DNA of 64,000 nucleotides, taken from contig CANIBQ010000019.1 in NCBI GenBank assembly GCA_947465645.1, forward strand, positions 1 through 64,000. Direction: 5' to 3'. The translations under genes were made by a program, and so were the position numbers. Below, in pieces: positions 53,192 through 59,657 of this stretch (its first letter is position 1; every line of letters begins with the position of its first letter). The DNA is from Acidobacteriota bacterium (GTDB taxonomy: Bacteria > Acidobacteriota > Vicinamibacteria > Vicinamibacterales > UBA2999). The notes under the pieces were generated by a model that saw nothing but the letters and a program-made list of their open reading frames with translations, had not been told where the DNA came from and ran no database searches.

Positions 53192-55432
53192 TCAATCAGC
53201 GACCGGATGCACGTCCCATGCGAACACGCGGAGCCCAAGATGGCGCTCGTCAGCCGTCCCTTCAGCCGCTCCCGGCACGTACACGCGGTCGGTTTCGACG
53301 GCGATCGCGCCCAGGCCGCGCGCCACGTCCTCGGCCGGAACGGTGACGCTCCAGTCGAAATCGGCGGCTGGCCGGAGCTCGCCGATGACGCGCCCGCCCG
53401 CCGTCAGCCGCACCCTGGGTGGAGCGTCGAAGTACTTCAGAGGATCTTCGCCGCGGAGCGTGACGCGAACGGCTTGCGGTGGCCCCTTTGTCTGAATCAC
53501 GGATCGCTCGCTCGTCCATCGCCAGCGCCGGCCGGTTGGAAAATCGTACTCCTCCTCGTGCCATCCCTCGTCGAGACCGTAGACCATTTGCTGGGCAGGC
53601 TGGATGTCGAACTGACGCACGGCGACCGCCGCGCGACGGTCGCCGGTCCCGGCCGCACGCGACGCGATCGTCAGCCGTGCGTAGGCCCCGTTTCCCGACT
53701 CGATGCCCTCGGGCAGGTCCAGAAAGCGTAGAAAGTTTCGTTGATCAACCGTCAGGGTCCAGCGGTCCCGAACCTGCCCCTCGACGGCGAGCTCGAATAC
53801 GGCCGCCGGGTCACCGGGGTCGCCGAGGTGACGCCCGCCGATGACGAGGTGCATCGGTCCGGGCCGGCGCCGCACCCACGCTTCGATGGGCCGATGATCG
53901 GGCCCCGTGGCCGTCGCGCGCGCGAGCCCACCGGTCTCCGCGGTGAGCGACCAGCCCTGTCCGGCAAACCATCCGGGCCGCTCGAAGCGATACCAGTCCA
54001 CCCCCATTGGCCTCGTGCCACTGAGCTCGGGGTGGTTCGCCACGCTCCAGCGATAGCGGACGACGTCTCGGCGGCTCTGCGGATCGATGAGGGCCAGGTC
54101 GGTGCGCCGCGCATCGGCCAGAAACCAGACCGGTCCGGTACCGCCGCCGGTCCAGTAGTCGACGAGCGCCAACCACTCGAACTGCCGGCGCGGTTCGATC
54201 ACCGGGAGACCCCCGTTGTCCGCCTGCACCGCCCGCCAGATGGCGAAGTGGGAAAACACCGCCGCGGGCCTCATCGATTCGCCCTGCTGCGCCGCGTCGG
54301 CGATGGCGCGGAACGTTGGGTGCGCTTCGCCGCCGTACGCGACGCCTCCCGGCACAGCGACGATCAGCGAAGCGGCCATCAGCGGGACGGCCATCAGGGG
54401 TGCGAAGCGCCCCGCGATCGCGATGCCGCGAACGGCGAGGAACGCGACCATGGGAATCGTCGGCAACGCGTACCTCACGAAGACCGTCTCCTGGAACAAC
54501 AGATGGAACAGGGCGTACGGAGCGAAGGCGAGGAGCAGAAGCAGCAGTACGCGCGGTTCGCGCGCCAGCAGGACCAGCCCGCCGGCTACCGCGGCGGCCG
54601 CCACGGCCACCGACAACGGAATCGACGCCCAGGGCAGCACGAACGTTTCGTAGAGCGCGAACGCGAGCCGCCGCGGCGTGGGGTTCAGCCACACCATGTT
54701 GACCCAGGCGAAGTCCTCGTCAGCCTGGGTTCCGAGCGCCTGCAGGTAGCCGTCGATCCCGCCGCTCATCACGAGCAGAGGAACCGCCCAGGCGACGACC
54801 CCAGCCGCGAGCGCCGCGACCGGCCGCGTCGCGAGCCACGCGACGCCGGCACGGCGCTGTTCGACGAGCGCCAGCGCCAGCAGCGGCATCGTCAGCCACA
54901 TCGTCTGCGCTCGCATGCCGAGCGCCAGGCCGGCCAGGCAGGCGCCAAGCGCGAGGTGCCTCCGTTGGCGCCTGCCGCTGAGGATCAACGCCTGGGCCGC
55001 GAGCGCGAGCGCAAGCCCCGGCATGTCGCTCATCGGACGCAGGCCGGAGATCCAGAACACGGGCGCGGCAGCGGCAAGCGCAGTGGCCCCGCCTGCGCCA
55101 AGGCTTCGGCCCGGCAAGCCCCCCTCGCGATCGAGCGCGCGAAAGACATGAAACAGCGCGACGATCGCCACCGCTCCGCCGACCGCGGACCACAGCGCGA
55201 GCGCCGTGGCCTCCGCCACCGTTTGGGTCAGCGTCGGCCAGATGCCGGAAATCAGGAAGAGCGAAACACGCCCGAGCGCGATGTAGACAGGATAACCAGG
55301 TGGATGTGGCTGGTGGCGACCCGGATCGAAGTCACGAAGTCCGAGGGCGAAGTTGATCGAATCGACGTCTTCGAGGTTGGGGGCGAGAAACGGGAGGTGA
55401 AGGATCAGGTACCCGGCGGCAATCACCCACAC
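53192..55432 (-). CDS. Large membrane glycosyltransferase-like protein (GT39/DUF2723 type)
   Basis: The roughly 746-residue protein has about twelve membrane helices in residues 1-430 with early acidic loop 'LAPNLEDVDSINFALGLRDFDPGRHQPHPPGYPVYIALGR', as in lipid-linked sugar glycosyltransferases, then a soluble beta-rich C-terminus. Catalytic specificity is unknown. In-frame sequence runs back to 55537 through a hairpin repeat; GTG 55432 and GTG 55426 just after it are more likely starts. Confidence 0.82.
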   Translation of the reverse strand: MWVIAAGYLILHLPFLAPNLEDVDSINFALGLRDFDPGRHQPHPPGYPVYIALGRVSLFLISGIWPTLTQTVAEATALALWSAVGGAVAIVALFHVFRALDREGGLPGRSLGAGGATALAAAAPVFWISGLRPMSDMPGLALALAAQALILSGRRQRRHLALGACLAGLALGMRAQTMWLTMPLLALALVEQRRAGVAWLATRPVAALAAGVVAWAVPLLVMSGGIDGYLQALGTQADEDFAWVNMVWLNPTPRRLAFALYETFVLPWASIPLSVAVAAAAVAGGLVLLAREPRVLLLLLLAFAPYALFHLLFQETVFVRYALPTIPMVAFLAVRGIAIAGRFAPLMAVPLMAASLIVAVPGGVAYGGEAHPTFRAIADAAQQGESMRPAAVFSHFAIWRAVQADNGGLPVIEPRRQFEWLALVDYWTGGGTGPVWFLADARRTDLALIDPQSRRDVVRYRWSVANHPELSGTRPMGVDWYRFERPGWFAGQGWSLTAETGGLARATATGPDHRPIEAWVRRRPGPMHLVIGGRHLGDPGDPAAVFELAVEGQVRDRWTLTVDQRNFLRFLDLPEGIESGNGAYARLTIASRAAGTGDRRAAVAVRQFDIQPAQQMVYGLDEGWHEEEYDFPTGRRWRWTSERSVIQTKGPPQAVRVTLRGEDPLKYFDAPPRVRLTAGGRVIGELRPAADFDWSVTVPAEDVARGLGAIAVETDRVYVPGAAEGTADERHLGLRVFAWDVHPVAD

Positions 55433-55433
55433 A

Positions 55434-55497
55434 GGCCACAGAGACACAGAGTCACAGAGAAGGCCTTTTGGCTCTGTGACTCTGTGTCTCTGTGGCC
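55434..55497. repeat. Perfect 26-bp inverted repeat (CACAGAG family)
   Basis: Arms 55434-55459 and 55472-55497 are perfectly complementary over 26 bp, built from CACAGAG/CTCTGTG words, with the loop AAGGCC-TTTTGG. Repeats of this type are widespread in bacterial intergenic DNA. It fills the gap between larE and the glycosyltransferase-like gene. Confidence 0.9.
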
Positions 55498-55508
55498 CGT
55501 CGGGAGTA

Positions 55509-56378
55509 TCAGGCCGGGTGGAGGACGACACCTTCATTCAGGCTGCCCATCCTATACCCCTGCAAGTCGATCGTGACGTGCGCGTATCCGATCGCACGGA
55601 GCTCGCGCACGATCCGATCGCGGACGTCTGGCTCGAGCGCGCGCGCCAATTCGTCCCGACCGATCTCGAGACGCGCCAGTGCCTGCCCCGCCGAAGCCGG
55701 TGCCTGCCGCGCCGAAGCCTCCGGCGCAGGCGGGTCGTGATGCCGCACGCGGCAGATGCGGAAGCCGAGGCCTCGCAGCACGACCTCTGCGCGCTCGATC
55801 ATCTGCAGCTTCTCACTGGTGACTTCGGCGTTGTACGGAATGCGCGACGACAGGCACGCCGACGCCGGCTCGTCCCAGGTGGGCAGGCCGGCCAGCCGCG
55901 ACAGCTCGCGAATATCGGCTTTTGTCAGGTCTGCCTCGTCGAGTGGACTTCGCACGCCGAATTCCCGGGCGGCCGCGCGCCCAGGGCGGTAGTCCGCGCG
56001 GTCATCCGCGTTGCTGCCGTCGACGATCACCCCGAACCCCCGCTCGGACGCGAGCTGCGAGAGCGAGGTGTAGAGCTCCTGCTTGCAGAAGTAGCAGCGA
56101 TTCACGGGATTCGCCCGGTACTCGGGGCGCTCCATCTCCGCGGTCGCGATGATCTCGTGGTGCAGCTGAAACTCGCGCGCGATCCGCAGCGCGAGCTGTC
56201 GATGATGGTCTGGATAACTGGGGCTGTCGGCCGTCACGCACAGCGCCGAGGCGCCGAGAACCTGCGTGGCCGCCCAGCCGAGATAGGCACTGTCAACGCC
56301 GCCACTGAAGGCGACGATGACGGAATCAAACGAGGCGAGCAGATTCGTCAGCCGGCGCTCGCGGGTCTCGAGTGGCAT
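55509..56378 (-). CDS. larE: ATP-dependent sacrificial sulfur transferase LarE
   Basis: The 289-residue PP-loop enzyme donates sulfur from a cysteine to the nickel-pincer cofactor of lactate racemase. It has 'VIVAFSGGVDSAYLGWAA', 'NPVNRCYFCKQELYTSL' and the sacrificial Cys in 'EPASACLSSRIPYN'. An in-frame insertion 'PPAPEASARQAPASAGQAL' (repeat at 55681-55734) splits the conserved 'RVRHHDLARLE'-like strand. Start ATG 56378 has GTGAGGGAC upstream. No larB or larC is in the window. Confidence 0.92.
   Translation of the reverse strand: MPLETRERRLTNLLASFDSVIVAFSGGVDSAYLGWAATQVLGASALCVTADSPSYPDHHRQLALRIAREFQLHHEIIATAEMERPEYRANPVNRCYFCKQELYTSLSQLASERGFGVIVDGSNADDRADYRPGRAAAREFGVRSPLDEADLTKADIRELSRLAGLPTWDEPASACLSSRIPYNAEVTSEKLQMIERAEVVLRGLGFRICRVRHHDPPAPEASARQAPASAGQALARLEIGRDELARALEPDVRDRIVRELRAIGYAHVTIDLQGYRMGSLNEGVVLHPA
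55681..55734. repeat. In-frame GCCGAAGC repeat inside larE
   Basis: Two imperfect copies of GCCTGCC-GCCGAAGCC/GCGCCGAAGCC lie in tandem, together nearly palindromic. Their product is the Ala-rich peptide APEASARQAPASAGQA. A related GCCAAGGCTTCGG unit lies at about 55096-55108 in the next gene. Confidence 0.7.
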
Positions 56379-56390
56379 GTCCCTCACGAA

Positions 56391-56633
56391 TCAGTCGTCG
56401 ACGGTTTCTTCCTCCTCGTCGTCGTCATCATCGTCGTCGTCTTCTTCCTCTTTTTCTTCCTCGTCATCGGCGTCGTCGTCATCGTCGAGGTCGTCGTCAT
56501 CGTCGGCGACTTCGACTTCGTCGGCGCCTGACACCACGAGATTCTTGCCGCATTCCGGACAACTTACGCTGTCACCTTCCTCGAAATCCGAGGTATCAAT
56601 CTCGTCGAATTCGCACTCGGGGCAAGTCGCCAT
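56391..56633 (-). CDS. LysW-like zinc ribbon protein with long acidic tail
   Basis: The 80-residue protein begins 'MATCPECEFDEIDTSDFEEGDSVSCPECGKNLVV', a two-CxxC zinc ribbon like LysW or TFIIB. The remaining 40-odd residues are almost entirely Asp and Glu (about D/E-rich from residue 42). LysW family members carry amino-acid intermediates on a C-terminal EDWGE; that ending is absent (here ETVDD). It precedes larE by 12 bp on the same strand and is probably co-transcribed. The function is unknown. ATG 56633 is preferred over 56660. Confidence 0.8.
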   Translation of the reverse strand: MATCPECEFDEIDTSDFEEGDSVSCPECGKNLVVSGADEVEVADDDDDLDDDDDADDEEEKEEEDDDDDDDDEEEETVDD

Positions 56634-56740
56634 GGTGACTCCATGCGGCGTCGGCCGCAAAGGTCGAATTATATCGAGATTTGCGCGATTCCTGCAATGA
56701 AGCCTAAGGTCAATTGCCCGCTCTCCCGATACAACCGGCG

Positions 56741-57463
56741 ATGCCCGTCACCGCACCGGCCGCCGCGAAAACCATCCTCGTGGCTGACGACACGGCTTTC
56801 GTGCGCGACCGGTTCAAGGCTGCGCTCGAGGCAGCGGGACATCGCGCCGCTACCGCGGGGAACAGCGCCGAGCTGGTGGCGCAGGTGCGCGCGGACGCTC
56901 CGGGAATTGACTTGCTGGTAATTGATCTGCGGTTACCGCAGGGCCGGGGCGTCGACCTCGTGCGTTCGCTCCGCAAGATCGACCGGTTTCATGCACCGGT
57001 CGTCATCTTCAGCGGCACCATCGCCAGCGCCGAGGAGGTCCGCGAGCTGGCGACGCTCGGGGTGGCCGGGTACGTCAACGAGTACACGGCGGCGCAGCAT
57101 ATCGTGCCGTCACTATCTCCCCACCTGTTCCCGGATCAGAACAATCGCCGATCGAGCCCCCGCGCGGTGGTGGCGGTCTCGGTGTCGTATCGCTTTGGCA
57201 ACACCATCGCGGCCGCGCTCACGCTGAACGTCAGCCGCGGCGGCATGGCCGTCCGGACGACCAGCGCCCTCGAACCGGGGACGACCGTCCGGGTCCGCTT
57301 CCGGCTCCCCGGCGCCCGGAAGGACATCGATGCGGATGCCAGGGTGGCATGGACCGAGCGCCGGGTGGGGATGGGCCTGGAATTCACCCGGATCGACCCC
57401 GAGGACCAGGCGATCATCAACGAATTCGTCCAATCCCACTTCTTTTCCAACAGAAAAGCGTAA
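56741..57463 (+). CDS. Receiver domain-PilZ response regulator
   Basis: The 240-residue protein has an N-terminal CheY-like receiver ('TILVADDTAFVRDRF', phospho-Asp in 'DLLVIDLRLPQG', Lys region replaced by 'GYVNEYTAAQH') and a PilZ domain ('RRSSPRAVVAVSV', 'LNVSRGGMAVRT') that should bind cyclic di-GMP. It lacks the usual receiver Lys context, so phospho-switching may be atypical. TTG 56714 is a less likely start. It lies opposite the LysW-like gene. Confidence 0.88.
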   Translation: MPVTAPAAAKTILVADDTAFVRDRFKAALEAAGHRAATAGNSAELVAQVRADAPGIDLLVIDLRLPQGRGVDLVRSLRKIDRFHAPVVIFSGTIASAEEVRELATLGVAGYVNEYTAAQHIVPSLSPHLFPDQNNRRSSPRAVVAVSVSYRFGNTIAAALTLNVSRGGMAVRTTSALEPGTTVRVRFRLPGARKDIDADARVAWTERRVGMGLEFTRIDPEDQAIINEFVQSHFFSNRKA

Positions 57464-57736
57464 AACCGGCTCGGCCCTGCCCGGCGACGCCTGCCGAGCC
57501 GCGAAGACGGGTGTGCGGCCCAACGTGCATCCGACACGGCCGGAAAACCGGATCAGGTGTCGGCCAACCGACACCCCCAGATCCGCACGGATCTGGGCGT
57601 GAAACCAGGGCATGTCGGTCCCGCGACGTCGCCGCCGTCCGGGCGACACGGACGGTCTTTCGTCCACCGGGTGCGGTTTCCCGTCAATTTTCAACAACTT
57701 ACGGGCGGATCCTCACTTGCTCAACAGCTCGCCGAC
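57464..57736. other. Leader region upstream of the subtilase gene
   Basis: No gene is recognised. Several short GC palindromes occur, such as CAGATCCGCACGGATCTG at about 57579-57596 and a GCCGGAAAACCGG run at about 57538-57550. An AT-rich stretch TCAATTTTCAACAACTT (57683-57699) is the best promoter-like segment. The region could hold a structured leader, but I recognise no known riboswitch. Confidence 0.4.
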
Positions 57737-59656
57737 ATGAGATTTGTCCGTCTCCTCCTCACTGTGTTCGTTCTTGTCAGCTTCGGTGTCAGCCCGGTCT
57801 TCGCGGCCCCGGCAACAAACAAGGTCGTCAGCAAGCCGTCCGTTGATAAGTTGCTCGAGCGGCCCGGTAAGGCCACCGACAAGCTGCGGGTTCTGGTGCG
57901 GTACAAGCCCGGCGCTTCTGCGCGCGTCAAGGCGCGCCTCGCCGGGAACGTCGACCGGGTCAAGTCGGAGCACCGCGGGGTTCGTGCGCTGTCGGTCGAG
58001 ATGCGCCGCTCCAAGCTCGCGAGACTCTGCATGCGAGACTCCGATATCGAGGGTTGCTCGGCCGATGCACTGATTTCGACAGATCAGGCACAGGGGGCGT
58101 TCATCGAGTCCAGCGTCCTCGGGACCTCTCCGGTGTTGATGTCGCCGGCGCCCGCGCCGGCTCCGGTGGAGGAGGTCCAATTCGACGCGCAGCACCTCCG
58201 CGAAACCCTCGGGATCCAGCCATGGGATTCGGCGTACAGCGTCGGCATCGCGATCATCGACTCCGGTATCGCTTCTTCACCGGACATCGCCGACAGCATC
58301 TATGCGTTTTATGACTTCACGCAGGGCGGCATCGAGACCGCCCCCTACGACGCATATGGCCACGGGACGCACATTGCGGGGCTGATTGCCGGCAACGGCT
58401 ATCTCTCCGGCGGCAAGTACGTTGGCGTGACAACCGGGGTGCGCCTCATCGGCCTCAAGGCGCTCAATGCGCAGGGCCAGGGCTACACGAGCGACGTGAT
58501 CGCCGCGATCGAATTCGCGACCACCAACAAGGCGGCGCTCGGCATCGACATCATCAACCTCTCGCTCGGCCACCCTATCTTCGAGTCGCCGGCAACCGAT
58601 CCCCTGGTGCAGGCCGTCGAAAACGCCGTCGCCGCCGGGATCGTCGTCGTCGCCTCCGCGGGCAATCACGGTTTCAACCCCGTGACCCAGGAGGTCGGCT
58701 ACGCGGGCATCACGTCGCCGGGCAACGCGCCGGGCGCGCTGACGGTCGGCTCGCTGCGGACGAAAGCGACCGCGGATCGGTCAGACGATGAGGTGTCGCT
58801 CTTCAGCTCGCGCGGTCCCACGTGGTACCAGGGACAGATCAAGCCCGACGTCGTGGCTCCGGGGCAGGCGCTCATCGCGATCAACGACCCGACCTCGACG
58901 CTCTCGCAGAACCCGCTGCTTCACACCGACGTCGTCGGATACATCAGGCTGAGCGGCACGAGCATGGCGGCCGCGGTGGCCACCGGCGTCGCCGCGCTGG
59001 TGATCGAGGCGAACCGCCAGGACGAAGGCTACGATTCGGTCCTGTCCCCGAACACGGTCAAGGCTCTTCTTCAGTACACGTCGCTGGCGGTGAATACCAG
59101 CGTCACCGACCCGAACATTCCCGCTCCGATCGTGCAGGGCGCGGGCGGCGTCAACGCCGTCGGCGCGATGGAGCTGGCGAGATCGATTGACCCGGCAGTG
59201 GCGGTTGGCGACTCCTGGATCGACGGCTACTACGCCCCGTTCACGGACATCGCCGGAACGACGTATGCCTGGGGTGAGCAGATCGTCTGGGGCGACCAGA
59301 TTGTCTGGGGCGACACGGTCGCGAAGAACAGGCTCGCATGGGCGCAGCAGATCGTCTGGGGCGACGACGACCAGATCGTCTGGGGCGACAACGACCAGAT
59401 CGTCTGGGGCGACGCCGACCAGATCGTCTGGGGCGACAGCGTCCTCAATTTCGGCCCGAACCTCGTGAAGAAGTCTTTCGCGGTCTGGAGCAACCAGATC
59501 GTGTGGGGCGACGACGACCAGATCGTCTGGGGCGATGACGATCAGATCGTCTGGGGTGACGACGACCAGATCGTGTGGGGCGACGACGACCAGATCGTCT
59601 GGGGCGACGACGATCAGGTCGTTTGGGGAGATGCATTCGGCTTCCTGGAGCTTTAA
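57737..59656 (+). CDS. Secreted S8 (subtilisin-like) peptidase with DQIVWGD repeat tail
   Basis: The 639-residue protein has a signal peptide ('MRFVRLLLTVFVLVSFGVSPVFA'), a propeptide-like region (about residues 35-115) and a subtilase domain with the full triad: Asp175 ('IDSG'), His209 ('GHGTH'), Ser409 ('GTSMAA'). Residues 515-632 hold twelve 'QIVWGD'-type motifs in two blocks, mostly spaced eight residues apart. Such VWG repeats occur in acidobacterial S8 proteins, but their role is unknown. ATG 57737 is chosen; an earlier in-frame ATG at 57557 adds 60 low-quality residues. Confidence 0.93.
   Translation: MRFVRLLLTVFVLVSFGVSPVFAAPATNKVVSKPSVDKLLERPGKATDKLRVLVRYKPGASARVKARLAGNVDRVKSEHRGVRALSVEMRRSKLARLCMRDSDIEGCSADALISTDQAQGAFIESSVLGTSPVLMSPAPAPAPVEEVQFDAQHLRETLGIQPWDSAYSVGIAIIDSGIASSPDIADSIYAFYDFTQGGIETAPYDAYGHGTHIAGLIAGNGYLSGGKYVGVTTGVRLIGLKALNAQGQGYTSDVIAAIEFATTNKAALGIDIINLSLGHPIFESPATDPLVQAVENAVAAGIVVVASAGNHGFNPVTQEVGYAGITSPGNAPGALTVGSLRTKATADRSDDEVSLFSSRGPTWYQGQIKPDVVAPGQALIAINDPTSTLSQNPLLHTDVVGYIRLSGTSMAAAVATGVAALVIEANRQDEGYDSVLSPNTVKALLQYTSLAVNTSVTDPNIPAPIVQGAGGVNAVGAMELARSIDPAVAVGDSWIDGYYAPFTDIAGTTYAWGEQIVWGDQIVWGDTVAKNRLAWAQQIVWGDDDQIVWGDNDQIVWGDADQIVWGDSVLNFGPNLVKKSFAVWSNQIVWGDDDQIVWGDDDQIVWGDDDQIVWGDDDQIVWGDDDQVVWGDAFGFLEL
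59279..59632 (+). repeat. Tandem 24-bp coding repeats (DQIVWGDD)
   Basis: Twelve units encode (D)QIVWGD(x); seven of them sit in uninterrupted 24-bp steps with only synonymous or single-codon differences. A 60-bp non-repeat segment splits the tract into six plus six. Near-identical DNA suggests recent expansion. Confidence 0.93.
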
Positions 59657-59657
59657 G

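Noticed and set aside
53741..55576. Long plus-strand open frame opposite the membrane glycosyltransferase-like gene
   Set aside because: It lacks hydrophobic segments or motifs, whereas the minus strand has coherent membrane helices.
56391..56633. True LysW amino-group carrier
   Set aside because: The C-terminal EDWGE needed for carrier function is absent and no lysine or arginine LysW-pathway genes are nearby.
57464..57736. Known riboswitch in the subtilase leader
   Set aside because: Short palindromes occur, but I could not match a conserved aptamer core.
59279..59632. CRISPR-like regular repeats
   Set aside because: The units are contiguous 24-bp codon repeats in a subtilase, with no unique spacers and no cas genes.
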